From assembly GCF_013449375.1 (NCBI RefSeq), contig NZ_JACDRR010000002.1:1-64000 (forward strand): a DNA stretch of 64,000 nt, given 5' to 3'. The notes beneath the pieces were generated by a model. It did not search any database and was not told the DNA's origin. It worked only from the letters and a program-made list of their open reading frames with translations. Of this stretch, positions 1-8,836 are shown piece after piece; the stretch's first letter is position 1; every line of letters begins with the position of its first letter. The translations under genes and the position numbers were made by a program. Source of the stretch: Pectobacterium sp. CFBP8739. GTDB taxonomy: Bacteria > Pseudomonadota > Gammaproteobacteria > Enterobacterales > Enterobacteriaceae.

Positions 1-699
1 TCTTGCTGCCAGCACCATCAATTCACTGCCAGAGTAGCCAGCAAGGGCTTTAAAGAAGGCGGGAAGCTCTTCTATGGTCAGGAATGGGTAATGTGTAGAC
101 TCATGTCCTTGCATGGCACTGGTGAGATCAGGCGCGGGATTATACTCGGCTCTGCCTGTTACGATGGCGTAGCGAAACACTTCGCCGCAGCGTTGACGCA
201 CTTTCTTGGCTTTCTCGGTCGCGCCTCGGTCTTCCATCTTTTTCAGCACGTTTAGCAGTTCCAACGGCTTAATGTCTGCAACAGGGCGTTGACCAATGAA
301 CGGGAAGACATCTTTGTTGAACGCTTCAAGAATGTCAGAGGCATACCCCGCAGACCATTTCTTCACTTTCATGCTGTGCCATTCGAGCGCAATTTGCTGA
401 AAGGTGTTTTTTACTTCTTGGATTTGGGCTTGTTTGCTTTCTTGTTTAAACGCACTCGGATCAACGCCATTAACCAGTAGCTTTTTAGCATCATCTCTTT
501 TGCTTCTGGCATCGGCTAAGGTAATTGTCGGGTAGACACCAAACACCACACGTTTTTCTTTACCGGCGATACGGTATTTCATGCGCCAGCTTTTGGTGCC
601 GTTAGGGAACACCTCCAGATACATGCCCCCACCATCTGCTAACTTGTAGGCTTTATCTTTGGGCTTGGCAGTCTCTACCTGTCTGGCATTGAGCTTCAT
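1..699 (-). CDS. P4-type tyrosine recombinase/integrase, N-terminal part (cut by window edge)
   Basis: Open from an ATG at 697-699 to the window edge (233 codons, no stop), so the catalytic C-terminal part lies outside. Residues 1 to about 85 look like the Arm-DNA-binding domain (DUF4102) of P4/CP4-type integrases, with the family-like stretches KLADGGGMYLEV, WRMKYR and GVYPTITLADAR. Residues 100-190 fit the helical core-binding domain (TFQQIALEWH, VRQRCGEVFRYAI). An AAGGAG stands 10-12 bases before the ATG. These enzymes integrate genomic islands at the 3' end of tRNA genes, and the gene starts 175 bp from the 3' end of thrW, pointing away from it. The catalytic Arg/His/Tyr residues are not visible, so activity cannot be judged. 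Confidence 0.93.
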   Translation of the reverse strand, partial: MKLNARQVETAKPKDKAYKLADGGGMYLEVFPNGTKSWRMKYRIAGKEKRVVFGVYPTITLADARSKRDDAKKLLVNGVDPSAFKQESKQAQIQEVKNTFQQIALEWHSMKVKKWSAGYASDILEAFNKDVFPFIGQRPVADIKPLELLNVLKKMEDRGATEKAKKVRQRCGEVFRYAIVTGRAEYNPAPDLTSAMQGHESTHYPFLTIEELPAFFKALAGYSGSELMVLAAR

Positions 700-874
700 T
701 TGGGGGCATCTCCTTTAGACCGAACACGATATGTCCCCACCGATGCCCCCAACTCACCGTAGATTTCCGTGAACGTGAGTAGACGAGCAGAGATAATAAG
801 GGCCGTAAAACCGCGTATTATAAGGGTTTAAAGGGTGTTTGAGTAGACTTAGGGAGACGTTAAAATAGGGAGGA
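700..874. other. Integrase-tRNA junction (island edge)
   Basis: A 175-bp stretch between the integrase start and the 3' end of thrW. For P4-type islands the attachment core normally lies in the tRNA 3' half, and this spacer holds integrase promoter and arm-type binding sites. The partner att copy would be at the far end of the island, outside the window, so the core cannot be delimited. An imperfect repeat of the words 'gatgcccccaa' / 'gggggcatc' flanks the start of the integrase gene. Confidence 0.4.
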
Positions 875-950
875 TGGTGCCGATAATAGGAGTCGAACCT
901 ACGACCTTCGCATTACGAATGCGCTGCTCTACCAACTGAGCTATATCGGC
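875..950 (-). tRNA. thrW: tRNA-Thr (anticodon CGU)
   Basis: A 76-nt cloverleaf. The acceptor stem GCCGATA pairs with TATCGGC, the D arm contains AGCTCAGTTGGTAGAGC, the anticodon loop is TTCGTAA (CGU, threonine), the T arm contains GGTTCGACTCC, and the discriminator A is followed by an encoded CCA at 875-877. It lies downstream of proA on the same strand, the position of thrW in E. coli, a known integration site for P4-like islands. The integrase next to its 3' end fits that use. Confidence 0.97.
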
Positions 951-995
951 TTTGGGATCGTCGTGGCGAGAACCAGACGTGAACTACGGGGTGAC

Positions 996-1024
996 AAATT
1001 AGTGAAAACATGGAGTCAAGTCAA
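996..1024 (-). promoter_or_regulatory. Promoter of thrW
   Basis: Read on the minus strand, TTGACT (1019-1024) and TAATTT (996-1001) are separated by 17 bp, about 46 bp before the mature tRNA 5' end. The bases after the -10 are GC-rich (CACCCCG), resembling the discriminator of stringently controlled stable-RNA promoters. The boxes are seen; control by ppGpp is inferred. Confidence 0.6.
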
Positions 1025-1139
1025 TAGCTTTACTGTCCATTTGCTGGTTTTGTAAACGACCAACGCAATGATAGGATTCTCTCATTATTTTCTCTGCTAA
1101 TAACGGAGAATCCTATAACTTTCAGGCTTAACGTTGTGA

Positions 1140-2393
1140 TTAGGCGCGAATCAAATCGTCGCCATAACCAATCCACTTATAGGTGGTCAGCGCTTCCAAC
1201 CCCATTGGGCCACGCGCATGCAGTTTCTGGGTGCTGACCGCCACTTCCGCGCCCAGACCAAACTGGCCGCCGTCGGTGAAGCGCGTACTGGCGTTGACAT
1301 ACACCGCTGAAGAGTCCACCTCCCGCACGAAGCGTTCCGCGTTACTCAAAGAACGCGTCAGAATCGCATCAGAGTGCTGCGTACCATGTTCGCGAATATG
1401 GGAAACCGCCGCATCCAGAGAGTCCACCAGCGTGACGTTCAGGTCGTTAGAGAGCCATTCATCGTTGTAGTTGGCTTCTTCCACCTCAACGACGCTTGCT
1501 GGGCCACCGGTCAGGTAAGGCATCGCGGAAGGGCTGGCATGGAGCGTCACACCTGCCGCCGCCATTTTCTTGCTCAGCTCTGGCAAGAAGCGGTCAGCAA
1601 TATGTTGGTTGACCAGCAGCGTTTCCAGGCTGTTGCAGGCGCTAGGGCGCTGCACCTTGGCGCTTTCAATCACCGTCAGCGCCTTGTCGAAATCAATGCT
1701 GTCATCCGCATAGATGTGGCAAACACCGATACCGCCAGTGATGACCGGAATCGTCGATTGTTCACGGCACAGCTTATGCAGGCCAGCACCACCGCGCGGA
1801 ATCAGCATATCCACGTAGCGATCCAGCTTCAGCAGTTGATTAACCAGTTCACGATCCGGGCTTTCAATCGCTTGTACGGCAGCAGCAGGCAGACCACACT
1901 GCGACAGCGCCTGCTGAATCACTTTCACCGTCGCTGCATTGGTGCGGTACGTCTCTTTGCCACCGCGCAGAATCACCGCGTTGCCGGTTTTCAGGCACAG
2001 GGAAGCCACATCAATCGTCACATTCGGGCGCGCTTCATAAATCACACCGACCACGCCCAGCGGCACACGACGACGTTCCAGTTTTAGGCCGTTATCCAGC
2101 ATGCTGCCGTCAATCACCTGCCCTACCGGATCGTTCAGACGACAGACCTGACGCACATCGCTGGCAATCGCGCTCAGCCGTGCCGGCGTTAAGAGCAACC
2201 GATCCAACAATGCGTCACTCATACCATTTTGGCGCGCATCGGCTAAATCCAGCGCGTTAGCCGCCAGAATCGTCGCACTCTCGGCTTCCAGCAAATCCGC
2301 AATCGTCAGCAGCGCGCGATCTTTTTGTGCCGTGCTCAGAACCGCCAGCTGATAAGAGGCCGCTTTTGCCGCTTTACCCATTTGTTCAAGCAT
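1140..2393 (-). CDS. proA: Gamma-glutamyl phosphate reductase
   Basis: Second step of proline biosynthesis in the cytoplasm: NADPH-dependent reduction of glutamyl 5-phosphate to glutamate 5-semialdehyde. The 417-residue length is that of E. coli ProA. The aldehyde-dehydrogenase fold is clear, with the nucleophilic cysteine in [14 protein letters not shown] (about Cys253) and the conserved C-terminal [10 protein letters not shown]. It starts 10 bp after the proB stop on the same strand, so the two form the usual proBA operon, followed by thrW. Confidence 0.98.
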   Translation of the reverse strand: MLEQMGKAAKAASYQLAVLSTAQKDRALLTIADLLEAESATILAANALDLADARQNGMSDALLDRLLLTPARLSAIASDVRQVCRLNDPVGQVIDGSMLDNGLKLERRRVPLGVVGVIYEARPNVTIDVASLCLKTGNAVILRGGKETYRTNAATVKVIQQALSQCGLPAAAVQAIESPDRELVNQLLKLDRYVDMLIPRGGAGLHKLCREQSTIPVITGGIGVCHIYADDSIDFDKALTVIESAKVQRPSACNSLETLLVNQHIADRFLPELSKKMAAAGVTLHASPSAMPYLTGGPASVVEVEEANYNDEWLSNDLNVTLVDSLDAAVSHIREHGTQHSDAILTRSLSNAERFVREVDSSAVYVNASTRFTDGGQFGLGAEVAVSTQKLHARGPMGLEALTTYKWIGYGDDLIRA

Positions 2394-2403
2394 CGCGAAC
2401 TCC

Positions 2404-3507
2404 TTAATTGATAATCATATCGTCGCGATGGATAGCCACCGGACCATATTCGTAACCGAGAATCTCGGCAATTTGTTGAGAGTGGTGCCCGGCAATCATA
2501 CGCAGCGCATCGCTGTTATAGCGCGTCACGGCATGCGCCACATCGCGCCCCGCCAGACTACGCACGCGGATCACTTCACCGCGAGAGAAATTCCCTTCCA
2601 CGCTGCGAATGCCCTTCGGCAGCAGCGAACTGCCGCGTTCGAGGATCGCCGAAAGCGCGCCGTCATCAACGGTGATTTCCCCCGCTGGCGGTGCGCCGAA
2701 AATCCAGTGCTTGCGGCTTTCCAACGGTGCATCCAGCGCATGAAAACGCGTTCCGACGGAGATATCCGCAATCACATCGCCAATCACGCCTGGCTTGCTG
2801 CCTGCGGCAATCACCACGTCGATACCGGCACGGCAGGCCACATCGGCAGCCTGTAATTTGGTCGACATACCGCCCGTCCCGAGGCCTGACACGCTATCAC
2901 CCGCAATGCTGCGCAGCGCATCGTTGATGCCGGTCACTTCACGGATCAGCTCCGCATCAGGGTTATTGCGCGGATCGGCGGTAAACAGACCAGCCTGATC
3001 GGTCAGCAGCAGCAGCTTATCCGCATCGGCCAGAATCGCCGCCAACGCAGACAGGTTGTCGTTGTCACCCACCTTGATTTCGGCGGTCGCGACGGCGTCG
3101 TTTTCATTAATGACCGGAACAATATTGTTATCCAGCAGCGCCCGCATGGTGTCACGCGCGTTGAGGAAACGCTCACGATCTTCCATATCCGCACGCGTCA
3201 GCAGCATTTGCCCAACGTGGATACCGTAGATGGAAAACAGCTGTTCCCACAGCTGAATCAGGCGGCTTTGACCCACGGCGGCCAGCAGTTGTTTGGTCGC
3301 AATCGTGGCGGGGAGTTCGGGGTAGCCCAAATGTTCACGCCCAGCGGCAATCGCCCCTGAGGTAACAATAACAATCCGATGCCCTGCCGCATGTTGCTGC
3401 GCGCACTGGCGCACCAGTTCAACAATGTGGGCACGGTTAAGACGACGCGAACCGCCGGTTAGCACGCTAGTGCCAAGTTTCACAACCAAGGTCTGGCTGC
3501 CGCTCAT
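2404..3507 (-). CDS. proB: Glutamate 5-kinase
   Basis: Phosphorylates glutamate with ATP, the committed and proline-inhibited step of proline synthesis. From the ATG at 3505-3507 the product has 367 residues, the size of E. coli ProB, and opens with [18 protein letters not shown], the start of the amino-acid kinase domain (about 1-260). A C-terminal PUA domain follows (about 275-367). The frame stays open upstream to 3714, but that extension has no family similarity, so the internal start is preferred. It is immediately upstream of proA. Confidence 0.97.
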   Translation of the reverse strand: MSGSQTLVVKLGTSVLTGGSRRLNRAHIVELVRQCAQQHAAGHRIVIVTSGAIAAGREHLGYPELPATIATKQLLAAVGQSRLIQLWEQLFSIYGIHVGQMLLTRADMEDRERFLNARDTMRALLDNNIVPVINENDAVATAEIKVGDNDNLSALAAILADADKLLLLTDQAGLFTADPRNNPDAELIREVTGINDALRSIAGDSVSGLGTGGMSTKLQAADVACRAGIDVVIAAGSKPGVIGDVIADISVGTRFHALDAPLESRKHWIFGAPPAGEITVDDGALSAILERGSSLLPKGIRSVEGNFSRGEVIRVRSLAGRDVAHAVTRYNSDALRMIAGHHSQQIAEILGYEYGPVAIHRDDMIIN

Positions 3508-3631
3508 AATTTCTCTGCCGTTTGATGTCAAAAAATAAGAATAAGGAAAACGTTGTAGCAGGACAGACGCGTTATGCCAACAGGCATAACGCGAAAACCT
3601 GCGAATAAATCGGGGGATCGTCAGGGAAGCA

Positions 3632-4006
3632 TCACGGTCGTGCAGCGAGGGTCGTAGCGGGTTCGAGCGAGTGCAGCAGTTGTTCCAATCGGACATGGAA
3701 AGCTTGTTTGGCATTTTCCACCTGTTCCATCACGGCTTTGTCCTTAATTTTTTCCTCACGCCAGTTGCCCTGTTTATCAAACAATCCGTAGTGATAGTCA
3801 TAGGCAAAAGCCTGACCAGTATCTTCCAGATTCAGCCACCATCCCCAGAACTCGCGATTTTCAGGCGCAGGCTTGATGTTGACGCAAACCGCCAGGCAAT
3901 CAAAGAAGAACGCGGTATTCTCGCACTGCGCTTCACGGATATAAGGTCCCAGTGCCGTAAAATTTTTCATGAGACGGCTTCTGGAGTGTCCACTCGGTAA
4001 TATCAT
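3632..4006 (-). CDS. crl: Sigma factor-binding protein Crl
   Basis: Crl binds sigma-S (RpoS) and helps it join core RNA polymerase, raising expression of stationary-phase genes. The 124-residue product begins [20 protein letters not shown], aligning with the E. coli Crl N-terminus, and keeps [24 protein letters not shown] and [14 protein letters not shown]. It is slightly shorter than E. coli Crl (133) at the C-terminus. A later in-frame Met at 3970 is less likely because the first 12 residues match the family. In E. coli phoE separates crl from proB; here it is absent. Confidence 0.95.
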   Translation of the reverse strand: MILPSGHSRSRLMKNFTALGPYIREAQCENTAFFFDCLAVCVNIKPAPENREFWGWWLNLEDTGQAFAYDYHYGLFDKQGNWREEKIKDKAVMEQVENAKQAFHVRLEQLLHSLEPATTLAARP

Positions 4007-4076
4007 CTACGATCTCCTTTGGTTGAACCTTCTTTTTTAGCAGAGAATGGTAATTTATCAACCACCTGGCGTCAGG

Positions 4077-6197
4077 TTACTGGCCGACACCTGACTTTTC
4101 TGCCCTAGCATCGGCGTGTTCCCATACTACGGATTTACGCTGCACAGAAAAGCGTGAAAGCCCGGTTTCAGCATGTGGCGCAGGCAATGCCAGCAGCGCT
4201 TGCAGGCGTTCAGCAAAATAAGCGTGAATCGGGCGTTTGCCGTCCAGCACGCTTCGCAACTGTTCTTCTGTAAATGACGTCAGCCTGATCAGTGCTTCAA
4301 AAACCTCTTTCCGTTCTTCCTGCACACTGAGCAACAGCGGCGTTATGTCGTCATCATTGCTTTGGCAGAGCTCCGCATTATAGGCATGCAGTATCGCCAG
4401 CATGCGGGCGGATACCGACTCAGGACGAGGCGGGAAATCAATAGAGTGGCGGCTCGTTATCGCACACAGCGCGGGGGTCATCCCGCCAGCGGTACGCGCA
4501 TTCGGATTGGCGCCATAGTGCAGCAGCACCTCAAGGCAATGCTGCGCGCCCTGTTTCGCTGCCAGCATCAGCGGCGTCATCGCGGGCTCACCCCACTCGA
4601 CGTCCTTCTCTATCCCCTGTTGCAGCAGAACCTCAAGCGTTGCTTTACGCCGTTCGGGCGCCACACTCACATTATTAATCACGCGATGCAGCGGCGGCGC
4701 AAGGGTGCTCACTGTTTTTACATCCAGACTCACGCCTTGTTGAATCAACCAGTTCAGCACTTGCGAACGACACCCCGCCGCAGCGGCATAAACCATGTTC
4801 ATCCCGTCTGGTGTCGCGCTATGCAGGTTCATTCCACAGGAGTGCAGGTGCTGGAAAATATCAAGCAGTACGCTTTCATGCGGGCTGGACTGTAAATACA
4901 GCAGCAGCGCCATCCCTAACGGAAGCGCACCGCTTTCTTGCAGTACCTGCTGTTGGTGGAAATCAGCGCCGTGCGCGAGCAACAGATCGAGCAGGTCAGC
5001 ATGATATTGTCCGGTGGCGACCATCGCCTCACAGAGCGTATAAAGCGCTGGCCACGTCGTCGGCGTGTCGTCATCCTCCTCCCACATCGTATAGCCAATA
5101 TTGGGAGAAGCGCCTGACTCTAGCAGGAGTTCGAGGGAGGAATAAAACACGCGATGTGCGCGGCTATCCGTTACCGCGGCCTTAGCTCGCAACACAAGAT
5201 ATTGCGCCAGCACCGTACCCTGACTGGCATGATGCTCGTGCTCTGCATAATGCTCATCCTCTTCTTCATAATCCGGTGCATTTCGATCAAAACGCAGCGG
5301 ATAACGACGATCGAGGTCGGTGGTACGTTGCACAATACGCGCGATTAGCGAGGGAGGATACGACTTATCCAACGCATCCAGCAGCACGCTATATGCAGGT
5401 ACATCGCAGCGCATATCCGGAAAGGTATCCAATAAGAACGAACAAAACGGCGCAGGTAAACCACAGTGCAGCGCCATTTCCAGCCAGGTCACTAGGGTTT
5501 TCTGTTCCTGATTAAATGACAGGGTAAAACCTGATTCCTGCATCCCTTCCCGCTCGGCCTGCGTAACGATCAACTGGAAGACCTCCAGCGTTATCCACGA
5601 TTCGGCGTATCGAAATACGTTTTCCAGTATCGATGTCCCCGTCAAGCGTACCGGGCTATCCGCATGGAACAACCGCATTAATAAAAAGCGATCCTGCTTT
5701 TCCAGCAAAACATCGACGGGGTGGCATTTCTCAGCGTCAAGGTAAAACAGGACAGGCTGATTAATATCCAATCCATTTGCCAGCAACACCTCCAACATTG
5801 TCGTGCGCTGAGCATGGGTATAGACAGGGCTTTCAGGCAGATCAAAAAAACAGTGTAGCCAGCAGCGCCCCTGATTGTCATGAAAATCCAGCTGGGCACC
5901 ATGCTGTAAAAGCAGCGCAGCAATCTCTGGAGAGTAAGACGTGATCGCCGCGAAGAGCGCACTTTCACCTTCAGGCGTTTCGATACTCGCCCCTTTTTCC
6001 AACAAATAGCGAACAAGATCGATCGCCGTGCCGCGAGCCTGGCTCAATTGATGCAACACCGTTTGCCCATCGCTTAGTGCGTTGATGTCACCTTTCGCCG
6101 CCAGATAGCGATCGATCTGTTTGCGCTTCTTGCGAATAGAGACATCGGAGAAACAAATCGTCTCTAAATCGTCCGTTTTGGAAGATGAACCGAACAT
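4077..6197 (-). CDS. Ankyrin-repeat protein (downstream paralogue)
   Basis: A 706-residue protein built largely of ankyrin repeats (TVLHQLSQARGTAIDLVRYL, ALLLQHGAQLDFHDNQG, TPLMLAAKQGAQHCLEVLL, HYGANPNARTAGG), implying a protein-binding solenoid. No signal peptide, transmembrane segment or enzymatic domain is visible, so a cytoplasmic location is most likely. It shares layout with its upstream neighbour, including an N-terminal motif (KKRKQIDRYLAAKGDIN here, KKKRQIDRFLAKGGNIN there), so the pair arose by tandem duplication. The gap is 11 bp, and an AAGGA overlapping the neighbour's stop serves this start; the two are probably cotranscribed. The partner is unknown. Confidence 0.85.
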   Translation of the reverse strand: MFGSSSKTDDLETICFSDVSIRKKRKQIDRYLAAKGDINALSDGQTVLHQLSQARGTAIDLVRYLLEKGASIETPEGESALFAAITSYSPEIAALLLQHGAQLDFHDNQGRCWLHCFFDLPESPVYTHAQRTTMLEVLLANGLDINQPVLFYLDAEKCHPVDVLLEKQDRFLLMRLFHADSPVRLTGTSILENVFRYAESWITLEVFQLIVTQAEREGMQESGFTLSFNQEQKTLVTWLEMALHCGLPAPFCSFLLDTFPDMRCDVPAYSVLLDALDKSYPPSLIARIVQRTTDLDRRYPLRFDRNAPDYEEEDEHYAEHEHHASQGTVLAQYLVLRAKAAVTDSRAHRVFYSSLELLLESGASPNIGYTMWEEDDDTPTTWPALYTLCEAMVATGQYHADLLDLLLAHGADFHQQQVLQESGALPLGMALLLYLQSSPHESVLLDIFQHLHSCGMNLHSATPDGMNMVYAAAAGCRSQVLNWLIQQGVSLDVKTVSTLAPPLHRVINNVSVAPERRKATLEVLLQQGIEKDVEWGEPAMTPLMLAAKQGAQHCLEVLLHYGANPNARTAGGMTPALCAITSRHSIDFPPRPESVSARMLAILHAYNAELCQSNDDDITPLLLSVQEERKEVFEALIRLTSFTEEQLRSVLDGKRPIHAYFAERLQALLALPAPHAETGLSRFSVQRKSVVWEHADARAEKSGVGQ

Positions 6198-6208
6198 ATA
6201 CGATGTCC

Positions 6209-8242
6209 TTATCGCGGTAGTGAATGATGGGAAGAAGACCGATCGCCTGCGCTTAGCCGCCCAATCTGTTGGCGTAGCTGATCGGAGAAATAGCAGTAGC
6301 GGTTGCCCTGTGCCAGCCAGTCCAGCAACCGATGCATGTCGTCCAAGCTGGGAGACAGTATCTCCAGTAGCACTTTAAACATCGCTTCATGTTTATTGCG
6401 AATACAGCCGACCAGCAGATCGTTCCCCTTTTCGTCCACCCGTGCGACCGTCACGCCATAGTGGTGAAGCAGGGTCACAATTCGCGCTGCCGCCGCATCG
6501 GCGCGGTGTAGCGCACAGCGCAGGGGCGTCATGCCGTTGGCACTACGGGCATGCGGATTGGCCCCGCGCGCCAACAACACCTCGGCACACTTCGCTTCAC
6601 CGTAGTAAGCCGCGCACATGAGCGGCGTGAATTGTTCATCCATCGAGAACTCATCAATATTCGCGCCGTTATCCAGCAGTACCGAGACGGTTTCAGCACG
6701 TCGCTCTGGCGTCAGGGCTTCATCACTATACAGGCTGATGGTTTTATGCAGAACGGGGGTATTGTCAAATCCGCTCAGGGTGTGAATATCCACACCGTGT
6801 GCAATAAGCCACTGTAAGACCAGTGGCCGAGAGCCTATTCCCGCCGCCGCTGCCGTGTTGATCAGGTAGGCATTGGTCGCCTGCAAATCCATACCGTGTT
6901 CATAGAGGTAGTTCATCACCTGAAGCAACACCTCTTCATGCGGTGAACTGTAGCCACGCTGAAGCAGCGTAATGCAGAGCGGTTCTCTGACCGCGCTTTT
7001 CTTCACGTTGAAGTTCGCACCATGCGCCACCAATAAATCCAGCAGGTCAGGACGAAAATGATTCTGAAACACCATTTCCACGCAGACGAGATAAAGCAAT
7101 GACCAGTTCCGCATTTCATAGCTACGTCCCCCAGTCATTTTATCAACCAGAGGCGACGCGCCGTATTGCAGCAACAAGCTAATGGCATCGTAGAAATAAG
7201 GATAATAATCAGGCTCATTCAGCGCTTTTTCGAGGCGGATGTCCACAAACTGCGTCATCGCCGAGCTGCCGACATCAGGATAGGCATTGGCTTCCCATCC
7301 ATCCTGTTTTTTTCGACCAGCAGGAATGAACAAGGAATAAGGACGATCGATATCCGCCGTTTTCTGCATAATCCGCTCCACCAACTCAAGCGAATAGCGG
7401 TTAAGCAAGGCATCCAGAACAAAGCTGTAGTGGCTTAAATCGCAGCGAATATCAGGGTAGGTATCGAGCAAGCATTCACAGAGCCGTTCGTCCGCGGCGT
7501 AAAAAATGGCCATTTCCAATAGCGATCCATCGGTACGGATCTTCTTGTCTTCGGAAAGAATGACACCCGGTTCACGATAGGCCGATCCGCCCGCCCGTTT
7601 CACGATTTGCTGAAAGAGCGGCAGTGGCAGCCACTCGCTTTTATAGTTAAAGATCCGTTCAAAAATGCCGGTTTCGGCAAAATGAATAGGGATATCGAGC
7701 TGAAAGATATGCTCCAGCAGACTGACATCTTTCTGACACATGATAATCTCTATCGGAAAACTGGTTTCCAGCGATGTCCAGAAAATGGTTTCACGATTGA
7801 GATCCAAACCGTAGCGTAACAACAGATCGAGCATTTGCTGACGCTGGTCGCCAGTGTAGGTAAAGCGCTCCTGAGGACAGTACAGATAATTCAGCCATGA
7901 ATTGCTGAAAAAATTGAGGTAGTGCACATCCGCGCCGTACTGAAGATAGAGCTCGGCCAGTTCCAGATGGAAGAACTCGATCGCTCTATGCAATGAGCTA
8001 AATCCTCCAGGCTGTTCAATAAAAGCGCCCTTATCCAACAAGTAACGCACCAATTCCGTATCGGGGGCTTCTTCATCCATCGTTAGCGGACCGAGTACAT
8101 TCGCAGTATGGGTCTGCCTTTCATTGATGTTACCGCCCTTTGCCAGAAAGCGGTCGATTTGTCGTTTTTTCTTTTCCAACGGTAGGTCTGAACAACAGAT
8201 GTCATGCAGGCTTTGCTGCTGACGAGACAATATTCCCCACAT
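6209..8242 (-). CDS. Ankyrin-repeat protein (upstream paralogue)
   Basis: An ankyrin-repeat protein of 677 residues from the chosen ATG. Recognisable repeats include TELVRYLLDKGAFIEQPGG, AELYLQYGADVHYLN, DLLVAHGANFNVKK, ETVSVLLDNGANIDEF, TPLMCAAYYGEAKCAEVLL and ARGANPHARSANGMTPLRCA. The frame is open to 8296, but an AAGGA stands 4-7 bases before two adjacent ATGs (8240-8245), and starting there aligns the N-terminus with the neighbouring paralogue. No signal peptide is seen. It is first in a two-gene unit with the next ankyrin gene. The pair sits between crl and frsA, adjacent genes in E. coli, so it is an accessory insertion. Function unknown. Confidence 0.83.
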   Translation of the reverse strand: MWGILSRQQQSLHDICCSDLPLEKKKRQIDRFLAKGGNINERQTHTANVLGPLTMDEEAPDTELVRYLLDKGAFIEQPGGFSSLHRAIEFFHLELAELYLQYGADVHYLNFFSNSWLNYLYCPQERFTYTGDQRQQMLDLLLRYGLDLNRETIFWTSLETSFPIEIIMCQKDVSLLEHIFQLDIPIHFAETGIFERIFNYKSEWLPLPLFQQIVKRAGGSAYREPGVILSEDKKIRTDGSLLEMAIFYAADERLCECLLDTYPDIRCDLSHYSFVLDALLNRYSLELVERIMQKTADIDRPYSLFIPAGRKKQDGWEANAYPDVGSSAMTQFVDIRLEKALNEPDYYPYFYDAISLLLQYGASPLVDKMTGGRSYEMRNWSLLYLVCVEMVFQNHFRPDLLDLLVAHGANFNVKKSAVREPLCITLLQRGYSSPHEEVLLQVMNYLYEHGMDLQATNAYLINTAAAAGIGSRPLVLQWLIAHGVDIHTLSGFDNTPVLHKTISLYSDEALTPERRAETVSVLLDNGANIDEFSMDEQFTPLMCAAYYGEAKCAEVLLARGANPHARSANGMTPLRCALHRADAAAARIVTLLHHYGVTVARVDEKGNDLLVGCIRNKHEAMFKVLLEILSPSLDDMHRLLDWLAQGNRYCYFSDQLRQQIGRLSAGDRSSSHHSLPR

Positions 8243-8420
8243 CATTGCATCCTTCAACGCCCCCAAAACGGGTAAACATGATACTTTATCAATCACCTGC
8301 GATGATAACGTACATCCATACTCTTGTCCGCGCTGGCTTCCCTAAAAAGCAGTTGCCGAGCGACGCTGGGTACTCAATACTCAGGTCTCTTCGTTTTCGT
8401 TCATTGAGAAGTGACACCTT

Positions 8421-8756
8421 ATGCCACATTGTATCGCCGAACATTCCTCAGACATTGATGTAAATGCCCTACTTCCTGCGATCTATCGCGGTGCGCTCGA
8501 ATCCGGTTTGTTTGCCAGTGACGGCAGCGACATCAAAGTCAGATCACTCGCGTACGATAACTACACGACAAGTGGCCAACGGGCCAGCTTTATTCATGTG
8601 GCAGTCAAGATACTGTCTGGGCGGACGGGAGAGCAGAAAAGCAGTCTCTCCAATCTGGTACTTCAGAAGATCGAAGCGCTGGGATTGAAGAACCTGTCAG
8701 TGACGGTTGAAGTGGTTGATATGGACAGGACTTGCTACACCAAAAAGATCCTGTAA
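8421..8756 (+). CDS. 5-carboxymethyl-2-hydroxymuconate delta-isomerase (CHMI) family protein
   Basis: An 111-residue protein starting MPHCIAEHSSDI, with the N-terminal proline after Met that acts as catalytic base in the tautomerase superfamily. The YDNYTTSGQRASFIHVAVKILSGRT region matches the CHMI family (HpaF), which isomerises an intermediate of homoprotocatechuate breakdown. No other hpa gene is nearby, so the substrate may differ and the pathway role is unproven. It is divergent from the ankyrin pair and convergent with frsA. Confidence 0.8.
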   Translation: MPHCIAEHSSDIDVNALLPAIYRGALESGLFASDGSDIKVRSLAYDNYTTSGQRASFIHVAVKILSGRTGEQKSSLSNLVLQKIEALGLKNLSVTVEVVDMDRTCYTKKIL

Positions 8757-8783
8757 TCGATGGCTATCGTCTAGCAGAAACAG

Positions 8784-8818
8784 CGGCCTGTGTAGCGAAG
8801 AGTCGCCTACACAGGCCG
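8784..8818. terminator. Strong hairpin between convergent genes
   Basis: A perfect 12-bp stem (CGGCCTGTGTAG with CTACACAGGCCG) and an 11-nt loop between the ends of the CHMI-family gene and frsA. Its place suggests a bidirectional terminator, but no clear U-tract follows on either strand. Confidence 0.55.
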
Positions 8819-8836
8819 TGCGTTACGCCTGATCTT

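Noticed and set aside
1374-2087. 237-codon plus-strand frame antisense to proA
   Set aside because: Lies wholly within proA, has no family similarity, and arises from the codon bias of proA on the other strand.
3508-3714. N-terminal extension of proB
   Set aside because: No similarity to glutamate kinases; the ATG at 3507 gives the family N-terminus and length.
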